Shown: positions 1 through 12,239 of the stretch, in pieces | How positions within the stretch are numbered: the first letter of the stretch is position 1 | How the letters are laid out: each line of letters opens with the position of its first letter | Assembly (NCBI GenBank): GCA_949130495.1 | Contig: OX422215.1 | Span: 14,175,302 to 14,239,301, forward strand | Direction of reading: 5' to 3' | Length of the DNA: 64,000 nucleotides | From: Sambucus nigra | Lineage: Eukaryota > Streptophyta > Magnoliopsida > Dipsacales > Adoxaceae | Notes under the pieces: generated by a model | Told to the model about the DNA's origin: nothing | What the model saw: the letters and a program-made list of their open reading frames with translations, nothing else | Database searches by the model: none | Translations under genes and position numbers: made by a program

Positions 1-306
1 TGAGGTATCGAGAAGCGACGAGGGGTGCATCCCTTCATTACCTCACAAGAGCAAAATCGGGAGTACCGCAGGCAAGAATTGGAAAATCCTAGGAGGCTGT
101 ACTTGGGATCCTATGGAAATACCAGATCCACTTGGCAGATTGGTTCACATCGGGAATTAACCTATCGCCCTGGAGCCACCTCCACCATTTAGTCACCTAG
201 CTATTTTGACGACCAGTTGTACTCTGAAGAGCATCCTAGCCTACTAAAAAGGTTAAGAATGGGATCAAAATTTAATCTATTGGTTCCACGTTAAAATCGC
301 TGGCAA

Positions 307-1480
307 GTGGTGGGGGCCTCACCCGACCACTACAGGAGGTGTGAATCGGGCATATCTATCACTAGAGGCTCTATTCGCTCGACTAGAGATTTGACTAAAG
401 CCGAGCAGACTTCTAAGGAAGAGAGGTCAGCCAAAAGTCGAGGACGAGTAGAAAAACTAATTGAAGGAAATACCCAAGGTGATAACCAACCATGGAAAGG
501 ATCCATCCAGCACCTGGAGGACCATCTTGGAGAGATGGCCAAATCCAAGAATCCCTTTCAAAGGGATTTCATAAAAGGATCACACTTTGTCTCTTCTATC
601 ATGGAGTACCCCACTCTAGCAAAATTCAAGCCACCGATTATCACACCAAAGTACGATGGGAAGACATATCTCATTCTGCATATCGAACAATATCAAGTCG
701 CTGCAAACATTTACTACATCCCAGATGAGATGAGATGCTAAGCATTCTCTAGCACTATAATCGGTTCCGCCCAAATCTGGTACAACAACCTTCCTAGAGG
801 GCAAATAATTTTTTTAGCAACAGGCTGACCAGTTTTTACCAACTTCTACTTCAGTGCAAAACATTAAAACAATTTGCCCATTTTCTTAGTGTTCGACAAA
901 GGGCTGACCAGAGCACCTATGATTATATCACCCGATTTAACACTAAGAAGTTGGAAGTGGTGGATTACAACGAGCCAACTTCCATAATGACTCTGATGAG
1001 CGAATTACAATTGTGGAAACTATTTTGGGCATTGGCAAAGGAGAAACCCATGACTATGACAAAACTACTAGCTAAAGCGAGGAAGATCATGAATGTCGAA
1101 GAGGCGATGGTGGCTAAAGAATCTGATAATCTTAAACCATCGGCTGATAAAACCACCGGTAAACAAGAGTAGAAGGATAGAAAGGATGATAAACCTAAAA
1201 ATTATGATGAGTACACACCTCTCACGGTTGGCGTCCATCAAATCCTGGAGGAAATTCGAGGAAGCAAAGACCTCAGGTGGCCGGGAAAGTTAAAGATGTC
1301 AGGAAGGACAAAAGTAAATACTGTGAATTCCACAAGGACCATGATCACAACACAGAAAATTATATAGCATGGAAGAATGAGATCAAAGGCTTAATCATGA
1401 GGGAAAATCTGTCCAAATAAGTGTATGGAAATGTCCGGATCAAATCCTAAAGAGAATAAATCTAGGAGATGATCAGAATT
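307..1480 (+). pseudogene. gag remnant of Tat element A
   Basis: Structural capsid polyprotein of a Ty3/Gypsy element. The first open stretch (307-741, 144 aa) carries the Tat gag pattern: a proline-rich approach to FKPPIITPKYDG, then a PDEM segment. The frame continues after a stop at 739 into a GSAQIWYNNLP segment, the core of the retrotransposon gag family. A zinc-knuckle-like segment, CEFHKDHDHNTEN, lies near 1320-1365. Frames change at least twice (307-741, 951-1172, about 1290-1420). Upstream 1-306 has gag-like composition but no clean frame, and I cannot place the true start. Confidence 0.7.
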
Positions 1481-1518
1481 TCCCTACCAGAGGGCGTACG
1501 ACATGAAAAGTTATAGGG

Positions 1519-1905
1519 ATGAAGGCATATATCTCCCTAAAACACCCAAAACCCATTCATGACATCGACATGATATCTTTTAATTGTCATTTCATATCAG
1601 GAAGAGGAGATAATGGGGGAGAAGACCCTATAGAAAGGAAAGCCTACTTTAATGAGGCTCAAGCTTGCGCGCATACGCAAGTAAACCTGATAGCCAATTC
1701 AAACAAACGACCCCGCAAGGTGAATAAAGATAAAATGATCGTTGAATTTTCAAATGGAGACCTATCTAGGGTATTGTATCCCCGCGATGATCCTCTGGTC
1801 ATCACCATGGTCATCCAAGAAGGTTGGGTGACCAGGATTCTGGTGGATGACGGTAGCTCCACAGATGTAATGTTCTATAGATATTGTAAGAAGTTGAAGC
1901 TTTAA
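1519..1905 (+). pseudogene. aspartic protease region of Tat element A
   Basis: An open stretch of 128 codons holds the retropepsin active-site motif LVDDGSS at residues 108-114 (nt 1840-1860), followed by TDVMFY; the Tat group typically has LVD.GSS in this place. The protease would cut the gag-pol precursor. A stop at 1903-1905 breaks the path to the reverse transcriptase. The methionine at 1519 is only the first ATG after a stop, not a natural start, because in the family this domain lies inside a polyprotein. Confidence 0.7.
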
Positions 1906-2339
1906 GATGTCGAGCTGACACCTTATTATCGACCTTTGATTAGGTTTTTAGGTGAAAAGGTGTACCAACTAGGGATGGTGGAGTTGGAAGTCATGGTGGG
2001 CACTTATCTCATCAGCCGAATATAGAAAATATGTTTTTCATCCTCAATGAGAATGTAATTTCAACCTATAATGTGATATTTGGTAGAATCAACCTAAATA
2101 AGTTTGAAGTTCATCAGTGCATCAATGCTTGAAGTTCTCAACCCACTTCGGAGTGGGAGTTATCAAAGGCAATTAGAAGGTAGTGCGTGAATGCTATTTC
2201 TTCTTAGTAGATTAGGAAGAATAAAAGAAGTTAACGACCACTTATCACATTGAAACTATTGATCCCTGAGACGAAGAAAAACTAGTCAAGGGGAAGCTTA
2301 CTGAGGAGATTGAAGCAGTTCCACTTATCGCTAAACACC

Positions 2340-3160
2340 CTGAACAAACGGTTCAAATTTGATCATCATTAAACCCATATTTTAAGTAAGAGATCAGGGA
2401 ATTCTTGTAGCAGTTTAAGAGCATATTTGCATGGATCCATAAGGATATTCCCAGCATAGATCCTGACTTCATGTGCCATAAGTTAAATGTGATGGAAGGA
2501 TCCAAGTCGATCAAATAGAAATGGAAGGTTATTTACGCCAGTAAGAACCTAGTCATCCAGAAAGAGGCCTATAAACTACAGAAATCTAACTGCAATGATG
2601 ATGTCAAATATTTGGAATGGTCGGCTAAAGTGGTGATGGTACGCAAAAAGAACGAGAAGTGAAGGGTGTGCTTCAATTTTACCTATTTGAACAAGGCATG
2701 TCCAAAAGATAATTTTATGTTTCCACAGATTAACTAGTATGTTGATGCCAATGTGGGCCACGAGCTTCTCAACTTTATGTATGCCTACTTTGGTTATAAT
2801 TAGATAAAATGAAGCTTTTTGATAGAGAAAATACATCCTTCATAACCCACAGAGGTACCTACTGTCATAATGTTATGCCATTTGGTCTTAAAAATGCAGG
2901 GCCACCTACCAGAGACTGGTGAACAAAGTCTTTGAAGACCAAATCGAGGGAGGTTTATATGCATGACATGATCACTAAGAGAAAGGTGGTTGTCGACCAT
3001 ATTTAATACTTAGGGCCAACCTTTGACAAGCTGAAAAAGTACCAAATGAAGATACACCCCATGAAATGCATCTTTGGGGGTAAAGGAAGACATATTCCTA
3101 GGTTTTATCTTTAATCAAAGTGTATTGAAGCCAACCCAGACAAGATCTAGGCTCTGCTCA
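2340..3160 (+). pseudogene. reverse transcriptase remnant of Tat element A, altered catalytic box
   Basis: Short in-frame pieces spell the Tat RT order: VVMVRKKNEK, then FTYLNKACPKDN (about 2670-2715), then a YQRLVNKVFEDQI segment near 2905-2945. The expected YVDD box reads Y-M-H-D (2956-2967), so one of the two catalytic aspartates is lost. Stops and frameshifts occur every 50-150 bases. The sequence after the box (FGGKG.., then KANPDKI-like) matches the thumb/connection of the family. No function is possible in this copy. Confidence 0.7.
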
Positions 3161-3162
3161 AC

Positions 3163-3640
3163 ATGAAATATTCCACAACAAAGAAGGATGTACAAAGGCT
3201 AACAGGGAAAGTGGTTGCACTTAATAGGTTCGTCTCTAGAGCTACAAATAAGTGCTTACCCTTCTTCAAAGTGTTAAGGAAGTCATTTGAATGGAATGAA
3301 GAATGTGAAAATGCTTTTATAGAGTTAAAGCATTATATGGGTTCCCCACTTATCCTATCGCGCACCGTCTTTAGAGATAAACTATACCTATACCTCATAG
3401 TATCTGAATCAGTTGTTCATTCAGCACTGATGAGATGGGAGGAAGGAGCCCAAAAACTATTTTACTATACCAGTAGAGAGTATCAAAGAGCTGAAGTTTG
3501 ATACATGCGGATGGGGAAATTGGCATTGGCTCTAAGAGAAGCTTCATGAAGGATAAAGCCCTACTTTTAGGCCCACATCATTGTGATCTACACATACTTG
3601 TGTTTACGAAAAGTCCTATATAAACCAGATAAATTTTGTT
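3163..3640 (+). pseudogene. RT connection and first RNase H remnant of Tat element A
   Basis: The open stretch 3163-3501 encodes the region after the RT palm: KKDVQRLTGKVVALNRFVSR, then CLPFFKVLR, FEWNEECENAF and LKHYMGSPLILS. This order is highly characteristic of Gypsy pol between RT and RNase H. It continues as degenerate RNase H beyond the stop at 3499-3501 (ALALREAS, then IKPYF). In the Tat group this first RNase H is often degenerate, its role taken by the second domain downstream. Confidence 0.75.
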
Positions 3641-3715
3641 TGCTCATGGCTTGGACGATTGAACTGGGTGAGTAAGATATGCTGTAGGAACCTAGGACTA
3701 TAATAAAAAGGGTAG

Positions 3716-4345
3716 GTGTTAGATGATTTCATTGCTGAGTTCACCTACGAGGATATGTTATCAGAACAGACTCCCTCGAGAGAGGGTTCAATCCTTAACG
3801 AAGAGCAAGACACCCCGGAGGCAACACTAACTCCTAGTAGCATTGTGCAGACTCTTGTGGGAGATATCTCCCTTAAAGAGGTCAAGGGACAACATAACGA
3901 GTCCCAGAAAAAGATTTTGAAGTTTTGTAAAATTAAAGAAGCATATTTCGACTAAGACAACATCATATCAAAGTTATATATTGATGGATCGTATTATTTG
4001 GTGGGAAGTGTCACGAGCATTATCATAACTACGCCAGATTAAATAAATGTAGAATACGCTCTGCATTTTCAATTTGATGTTTCCAATAACGAAGCAGAAT
4101 ATGAAGCGTCGATTAATAGACTAAGCTTAGCTTCATCCATGGGGGCGGAATATATTTTGCTATATAGTGACTCCCAGCTAGTTATCAACGAGGTGCTGGC
4201 GGTCTATGAAGCTAGGGAGGAGTCAATAGCAAAATATCTAGCCATTTTATAACAAAAGTTAGAAAGGTTCGTAGAAGCGAAGATAATACAGATCCCCAAG
4301 TTAGAGAATATTCGAGTAGATGCCCTGGCTAGGCTAGTATTAGTG
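3716..4345 (+). pseudogene. archaeal-type (second) RNase H of Tat element A
   Basis: Begins with the tether DFIAEFT (about 3720-3745) that precedes the second RNase H of Tat elements. One reading frame then carries all four expected acidic residues: D in DGS (3983-3985), E in NNEAEYEA (4091-4093), D in YSDSQL (4169-4171) and D in VDALARL (4319-4321). Two in-frame stops (4040-4042 and 4250-4252) kill it. The dual RNase H arrangement is the defining mark of the Tat/Ogre group, so this is the strongest evidence for the lineage of element A. Confidence 0.8.
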
Positions 4346-4559
4346 ACCAAAATGTCTTTAAGAAAGATGGTATTGATTGAAGTACTAATGCATAGAAGCA
4401 ACAAGGATAATATCCCGAAGATAATAAAAGTGAATTTAGGGCCATTATAGATGGACCCCATACGGGCATAAATCGAAGGTGGAAAACACCCCACCGATCC
4501 GAACGAAGATAAAAAGTTGCGCTACAAGGCATCCTAGTACGCAATGGAAGCATAATTAC

Positions 4560-5655
4560 AATACAAAAGAGGGTACATTATCTCACTATTGAGATGTATT
4601 CACCCAATGGATGTCAATAAGCTTATTAAGGAGGTGCATGAAGGATGTTGTGGAGTCTATTTTTTCGAAAGGTAATTAGTTAAGAGTATAATGACTTAAG
4701 GGTATTACTGACCGACCATAAAGGCTGATTGCATGAATTATGCAAAAAATATGACAAATGCCAAAAGTTCACAAATATCCCCCATTCCCCTAAAGCCCCA
4801 TTAATGCCAATCGTATCACCGTGGACATTTGCAATGTGGGGATATGATCTGGTCAGCCCATTACAGAGGATGAAAGGGCGATACAAATACCTGGTAGTAA
4901 TAGTGGACTACTTTACGAAGTAGGAGGAGGCCGAGTCCCTCGTAGAAATGCCTTATGAAAGGGTATTCCAATTTATTTGGAATATTATCATATGCCACTA
5001 CGGCTTTCCCTTCGCATTCATCATGGACCATGGCACGTAGTTTGATGACCAAGACTTTGAAGACTACTGCACTACATCAAACATCCAAAGACTACACTCC
5101 ATACCGGGGCTTCCATAATGTAATGGACAAATCGAGGTCACCAACAGGACACTCTTAGACGGGATTAAGAAAAGTCCTGATGATGCAAAAGGGAATTGGA
5201 TTAATAAACTCCATAGTGTGCTCTGGACATACAATACAACTTCAGGAATTGCTACCAGAGAAACACCGTATATGCTGGCCTTTAGCACCGAACTAGTCAT
5301 CCCTACTGAAATAGGACTCCCCATAGAGTCCTGAATTTTGATTCCCCAAGAAGTGATCTGGAAATAATACTAGATCTTGATCTACTTAAATAGGTAAGAT
5401 AGAATGAAACGCTGCTAGTGGTCCCCTACTAACAAAGGGCTGCATGTTATTACAATACCCATGTGAATCCAAACAACTTGAAGGAGGGGGAATACGTTCT
5501 TAAGAAAGTGATCCAGATGAACAACAATCTCGAGCCCAACTGGCACCAGCCTTATGTGGTAACCAACATCGTAAGGCCTGGAACTTATCGCATTGAAAAT
5601 CTGGAGGCTGAGCAATTCAAGCATCCCTAGAATTCGAAACGCCTCAGGAAATATT
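4560..5655 (+). pseudogene. integrase of Tat element A, interrupted at its last codons by solo LTR S1
   Basis: Zinc-binding part around 4630-4770 (HEGCCG, then KKYDKCQK), then the core with a D,D35E triad in one frame: D 4846-4848, D 5026-5028 followed by H instead of the usual N, and E 5134-5136. C-terminal hallmarks follow (RETPYMLAF near 5255-5280, then YVVTNIVRPGTY about 5550-5585). Stops at 4921-4923, 5038-5040 and later make it a pseudogene. The element's reading frame runs into S1 at 5655; across the insertion it resumes at 8391 and reaches a stop codon at 8396-8398. Confidence 0.78.
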
Positions 5656-8385
5656 TATAACACCCCGTATTTCTAAGAAATAATATTTAATTAATCTAGA
5701 CAATTTAAATTATAAGCGTGATGTAATTTATTTGAATTAATTATTATGTGGTGATTAAAATATTAAACAGGAGAGATAATGATTAATATTTATGTAATAA
5801 AATTAATAAGTGAATAGTAAATAATCATTTTACGTCATAGCGAGTGATAGTGATGTGACAGTATTATATCTCACCCGAGATTCGAGTGTAGACTATGTGA
5901 AGTCGAGATAGGAAAATATTATAGGATGACTTGAACGGAGATTTTGAGGTCACGGTTAGTTCCGAAAGGGTTGAAATAATCAAAATAGTGTACCTAGGGA
6001 AGTAATTGGGTCTCGATGCCATTTTAGACATCACCGGGAACACTCGGGGGTGTTCGGGTCATTTGGGCTTGGGCCATCAGCCTAATTTTGGGATTAAGAG
6101 TTTTACATTAGAGGCAACCACAACTCAAATTGAAAACCCTAAGACTTGAGATGAGAGAAGAGGAAGAAAGTGAGGAGATTTTGGGAGCCAAATCAAAGAG
6201 GAATTCGGTGTGTTCTTCATCAGTTCACCTTCTACAACACGAAATCAGACCCTATGAATCTAATCAAGCAAGTGGTAAACTTTATTTTAATCTAAATTGT
6301 ACTATTTCGATTCGTATCATAATGGGTGTAATCAAAATCAATTTTTGGGTGGGTTTTAACATGAAATGGGTTTGGGGTGATGGGAGTATTGTGTGTAGAT
6401 TTAATGCTCAATTGGTGATGGAATAATATTAATATCTATTTGAATCATATTTATATTCAAAATCCAAATGTTAGGTTCAGTTAATTGTTGATTATAAAAT
6501 TGAACCTAGGATAAGATTTGGATGAACCCAAATTGAGAAATATCAGGGAAAGTTATAAATCGATGATATTTAGAGATCATTATGAGGATTAAAACTTGTT
6601 TTAAAGGCAAATATATGATGGAAAGATTGATTGAGGTTTGGATTTGAAGATTGAAACCTTGGAGGTTTAATAATGGAGGAAAACAGAGACTCGGGGAAGA
6701 AGTTACCTGATCGATCAAATGATTGACGGTCCTGTTTCTTTGGCATTTTTGCCTACTTGTTTTTACATGTGAGATTTTAATGGGGATTTGTTTTTAGGCC
6801 TCTCTATTTGATGAAAAATAAATATGGATTTTATTTCCTAGCGATTATAGGCGGTTATAATTGGGATTAGGAGGGTGAGAAAAAAATGTGATACATAGTT
6901 AATGAATTGAGTGAAATAAATTCATAAAGGTTTAATTACGGGTCAATTGGATGAGTCCGGGTATATTAGCGAGTGAAGATACTTTAATTTATTTAATGGA
7001 TGTGAAATTAAATAAAATAAGAGTCGGGATAGAGACTCAGGTATTACAGGATAGTGCTACAATTGTTAGGCTCGGTTAGCCGAGTTTAATTTAACTATAT
7101 ATACACGGATAGTGGGATAGTATATATTTATGCTTATGTGATTATTAAATATCAGTGTTAGATATTTTTGAAGATACATACCCCTCTAGTTCTATCATAG
7201 GAGGTTGCGCGATGTGGGTGAATACCCTTGCTAGTGAATGCATGGAGACTATGTCGCCAGTTCATATCGTTCAACATTTTATTGTGTGATTCATTTTCGA
7301 GGTGAGACGCTTTGGGTATGACTCGGTCTCATTCATGAGAGAAATATGACCGCCTCTACTTTGTTTGCGATTTATTTACCTATTTCGGTGTGAGTTTACC
7401 AATTTATGATAACCGAGTTAAAATGAGCATGATCCGATGTGTGATAGCTCGAAAGTATGGTTAATATACGCGACATATGTGTTAATGTTGTATATAATGT
7501 GTGAATGTACTTAATATATAACTAGTGTGAACGTTATATAAGTATTTAAAGTTGAATTGATTAAATAAGTCAATGAGTAGAATAACTTATGAATCAAAGT
7601 AAGGAATGGTCGGGTTAGAGTGACAAGTTAAAAAGGGTGTACCGAGACTAGTTAAGTGGGTGGCATAACTAGTGGGGTAGAAGGTAAGCAATCGATATGC
7701 ACATTAGTTGAGGGGTGAGCTATATCTCAAGAGAGTGCGACACTAGCTTAAATATGAAAAGAGTGCATGCATGTTTAATTTATTGCATCTTAATCACTTG
7801 CTAAATATTTTTAAAAGGTTTTCTTGGGCTTTGACCCATGTTAAAATTATTTTCCCAGAAAATTTTTAGGTGTCCATCCACAGGGATGCCCAACTTGAGG
7901 ATTCTTTCCAGGAATGCATAGCTGCAGCCTTGTGGAGGCCTGTAGGATTTAATTTAGACGCTTTAACTTATTCATTCCTATATAGGAGATTTATCTCAGT
8001 ATTTCCTTTCGGCATATTTCCCTTCAGACTATTCAGTATTTTAATTTATTTATCAGATTGTGTTGAGATTCAGTTTTATTTATTTTAGCTGTAGTAAGAT
8101 TAATTGTTTGGGAACCGATGGATTATTCAGTCATGTTTATTTATATTTTTGTTGTGGATTATTCAGGCTATTATTTTGAATGGATGGTTTGGTTAAATTA
8201 CTTTAGTTTATTTCCGTATGTTGTTATGTTTATAATAAAGATAAAATTTGGCACCGGTTTAATTTACAAAGGTGGTTAGTAACGTAATGATTTTTGACAG
8301 TGGCGCTAAGAATGAACCATATACAATTCCTATTTATTTTAATAAAGGACTGATCATCCGTGATTAAATTAGGTATTGTGTCATA
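5656..8385 (+). mobile_element. solo LTR S1 (Gypsy, plus orientation), TSD ATATT
   Basis: Starts TATAACACCCCG and ends GTGTCATA, degenerate forms of TGTAACACCCCG...GTGTCACA. The first 300 bases align by eye with the reverse complement of the right end of S2, and the last 50 with the reverse complement of the left end of S2. The 5-bp ATATT occurs at 5651-5655 and again at 8386-8390, a perfect target duplication. No internal region is present, so it is a solo LTR left by recombination between two LTRs. It contains only short open frames (such as 7870-8088) that resemble nothing. Confidence 0.85.
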
Positions 8386-8580
8386 ATATTATCAGTAACG
8401 TTTTAGTCATTTCATTTATGTAGCTTGCATTGTCGCAATTAATAAAATCATGTTTTCGTTCCTCATCTTATTGTTTTCTTTCCGGTATAAGATATAGTGA
8501 ATTATATGCAAACATATCTAATTACATAAACTGCATTGTTCTGAAAAAAATGATAGAATCCAAACATAAATATATGACCC
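8386..8580 (+). other. resumed 3' end of element A pol and its untranslated region
   Basis: After the target duplication the frame of the integrase continues for two codons to a TAA at 8396-8398. The remaining ~180 bases are A/T-rich and noncoding, as expected just downstream of pol in this element. Confidence 0.6.
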
Positions 8581-8810
8581 CTTGTGCAAACTTATTCTCA
8601 TAAGTTTAAGAATAAAGGAGCACAGCCAAAAACTTGTATGACCTCACAGGCAACAAACAAGGTGGTCGGCCAAAAGACTGTATGACCTCACAGGTCATAA
8701 ATAGTTGAACTTGTACACACTTGTTCTCATAAGTTTTCCAATCCTTTGTATGACCTTACTTTTTGTGAACAAGGTGGTTATCCAAAAGAGTGTACAACCT
8801 CATAGGTCGT
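8581..8810 (+). repeat. tandem repeat of element A, left part
   Basis: Units of about 110-130 bp built around TTGTTCTCATAAG, TGTATGACCTCACAGG and AACAAGGTGGT. The landmark CATAAG recurs at 8599 and 8728. The array continues right of S2 at 11805. Tat elements commonly carry such arrays between pol and the 3' LTR. Confidence 0.75.
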
Positions 8811-11804
8811 TGTGACACCCCACCTAATTAAACACCTGGTGATCAATCCTTTATTAAATTAAATGAGGTTTCTCATTTGGTTCATTCTCAAAATCAATGT
8901 TAAAGACCATATTAATTACTAACCACCTAATAGTTAATTAAGCCAGTGTTAAAAATTTATCTTTCATTACACAATTTATAATAATGTGCTAAAAATTAAA
9001 TTTGAAACATTCACATAATGAATATAGTCCAAGCCATCAGAAGTAATAAATAAATATTGTCTTGTCGAATAAACCGTCGGCTACAAAATCCAAATCCAAA
9101 TAATATGTCCAGTAAATAGTAAATAAATCCCACTACAAGTCCGAGATAGAGAACTACAATAAATGAAGTCTAAATGGGGCAATATGCCCAACTTAGACAC
9201 TGAAATGAAATTCTACACTAGGAATGAAAGGTGGAAACGTCTAATCAAGTCCTGCAAGCCTCCATAACACTACAACAAATCGTCCCTGAAATACATCGTT
9301 AAGTTTGGAGTCCTTATGGCTAGACACCTAAAAGGTTTTATAAAATGTTTGTAGCAAGAGTTAGAATCCAAAATATTTTGAAAACATTTAGCAAGTATTT
9401 ATCATAATTTAAAAATAAGTTATTGATTACACATGTTAGGTTCATGTACAATCGCTTGAGTTTTCTCACCTCTCAACTATTTATTGTGCACGCCTAATGT
9501 TTTCCACTTAGCTCGCCTAACCATACTACCCAAACTAACTAGACATAAGTATCTATCTGAACTATCAACATTTATAAGTCCCCATACCGCCCATATAGTA
9601 CACTATCCGATTTAACATCTCTCGTATGTTATTGATATCATAAGTAACGTTCTCCATCTCTTATCATCTAATCATGTAATTAAGTTTCATTACTAAATTC
9701 ATTATTTATATACACACTATAAATTTGTCTACTATCACATCTAAGTAGAATTATTCAAACGGTTATATATATTTATCTCACCAATATATATAATTACGGT
9801 GTCTCTCAAAAGGACCACCGTGAAAGTAGGCATACTATGCTATCAGTCCATGTATCTCTCGTACTAAAATAAGGACTATTGGTTTGACATGTATCCTCAA
9901 ACCCAAAAATCAAATATCAAACAATGGAGGCGAATATTATTCTAAACCTTTGGGCTACGCACATACCTAACCTACCCAAACGACTTTTCAGCCTCACTAA
10001 TACACGACACATAGTGAGCTGCCCTAAATTCTATGTTTTGGGGCATAAATCCAGATCTCCCTACAATCGGCAAGGTGGGATCGCCCACTGCGTGGGAACC
10101 TTCGGGATAGTAGGTAGCATAGGTATGTTCACATTTAAAACCAATAATATAATAGGTATACACTCAACCTATATATACATGAAATCTGTAGGTATACTCA
10201 TAACCTAATTATCATACTTCATATGTAGAATTTATCTCTTGAATACTCACCGTACCATTCAATTACGATTATTCTCATTATTGTGTTAACTCGAGTACTA
10301 CTCTCTACTCTAAGGGTCCCAGTTACCCCTTGAAAAAATTCGGTAGCTAGCTCTATCATACTCTATTGGTCTTTACATAAATTCACTTAACTTCTCCATA
10401 ACTCATTCACCTTCTCTTGAATTAATTACACCTTAATTTAAGTATATTAAATCTTGCTGTAATCCTCGCATTAAGGCTAATTCAAAATCCCATTACTTGC
10501 CTACTATAATATAAAAAATCTCCCATTATATTTTAACAAAGTCCCAAAAGTTTTCCCGACCAAATTTTTAGGATTTCTAGGCTTAAAAAGGGAATTTCAC
10601 ATTTTCTAGGAAAACGAATTAGTTCGTCAAGAGGCTGAATTGATTCACTTTCCAAATCAATTTGCCTCTAAATCGAATCGATTCGAAATTACACAGATCG
10701 TCTTCTTCCTTAATATGCGAATGCATTTTTCATCATTTTTCTCCTTCAATTCTCCATGGTTATTTTCCAAACTTCAAACCACCTGTACTAAACATTATCT
10801 ATATGTATTAGGATGATTTCCCACGTAATACATTCCTCAAAACATTAAAATTTCTAATCAAACATTGATTATAACCTCAATTCATCAAAACCCTAAATTT
10901 TCATGTTCATCATTCGTACATAACAAAAAGCCCAAATTTTTCTCATCTAGTTTATCACCTATGATCTGATTTCATAACCTCTACATGAATATATAATCAG
11001 CCTAAATGAAAGCCTACCCATAACATGGATTTAAATTATTATTTTCTTCCAAGAACATGACTTTAATAAACATATTTCAAAACCCTATCAACATGGGTAT
11101 TATAACTTCAAAGAAAACTATAAATAAACACTTGCCTTGTCTTGTGTGATTTGATTTCATGGTTTTGATGTTCGATGGTGTTCCTTCTCTTCTAATCCCC
11201 ACACCAAGATTGATAGTGGTGTAAGATCACACTCCAATTTCTCAAAAACTTCCTCTTGGGCTTCACAAATGATTCATCTTCTTCTCGAATGTCTTCTCTG
11301 AGTTTTCTAACTCCTACACCCTAGGCTTTCCCATCCATATGCTGATAAAGATGTTGGAAATTCGAATGTCTCTTAACCCTTAGTTACTAAATGACTAAAA
11401 TTCCTTCGTACGGTGCCGGTTTAGTCTAAAATTGCCTCGAGGCCAAATTAGCACCCACAGGTGTACTATTTTGACCCTTTCGTAGTCGTCCATGACCTCG
11501 AAATCATCATCCGAGTCACTCTAAACAATTATCCTATCTCGACCTCAATTTGGTCTACAAGCGACTCCCGATTGAGATAAATTCAATTAAGTCAATCTCA
11601 CTCACTATGACGCATAATAATTTCTATAAATAATTTACTATTCACTTAGTAAATTTAACACATAATATTTAATCATTATCTCTTTCTCTTGATTAATATT
11701 TAATAACCACATTTTTATTTAATTCAATTAAATTACTTTACTCGCGTTATTTAAAACAAAATGATTAATTAAATTCCAAATACACAAAAATACCGGGTGT
11801 TACA
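8811..11804 (-). mobile_element. solo LTR S2 (Gypsy, minus orientation), TSD GTCGT
   Basis: On the plus strand it runs TGTGACACCCCACC ... CCGGGTGTTACA; the sense orientation, judged from related element D, is minus. GTCGT occurs at 8806-8810 and 11805-11809, a perfect 5-bp target duplication. The flanks join inside one unit of the element A tandem repeat, which confirms the ends. It is 2994 bp with no internal region. It shares colinear blocks with the LTRs of element D (for example the AGACACCTAAAAGGTTTT and AAAATATTTTGAAAA blocks) and with S1. Open frames inside, such as 9924-10208, look like chance. Confidence 0.88.
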
Positions 11805-12050
11805 GTCGTGAATAGTTGGTCTTCTACAAACTTGTTCTTATAAGTTTACCAAACCCTTGTATGACCTCACAGATCGCAAACAAGGTGGTTGGACAAAAGA
11901 CTGTACGACCTCACAAGCCACAACCAATTCAACTTGTACAAATTTATTCTCATAGGTTTGTGAACAAGGTGATCAACCTAAAAAATTTGTACGACCTCTC
12001 GGTTTGTGGACAGAACGACATCAAAGATTATTTAAAGGAATAAAGTTCTA
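11805..12050 (+). repeat. tandem repeat of element A, right part
   Basis: Continuation of the array at 8581-8810 after S2: units with CTTGTTCTTATAAG, TGTATGACCTCACAG, AACAAGGTGGTTGG and CTGTACGACCTCACAAG. The landmark recurs at about 11839 and 11951, giving a ~112-bp unit here. The last unit decays near 12040. Confidence 0.75.
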
Positions 12051-12239
12051 TCATTCTCAACATTCATCTAGAAACAAGATATATGCAAGAAGATAGATAA
12101 GACAAATTTAAATAAAGCGATATTGATGCAACCAACAAAAATAGTTTCATACATATTGTGCCAAAAGCACAAAACCATAACTGGGAAAATTAAAGATACA
12201 AGGTAATAAAAGAAAAAGAAAAACATTAGTTCAATGAAA

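Noticed and set aside
9924..10208. 94-codon frame inside solo LTR S2
   Set aside because: No family features, and the aligned part of related LTRs has no open frame.
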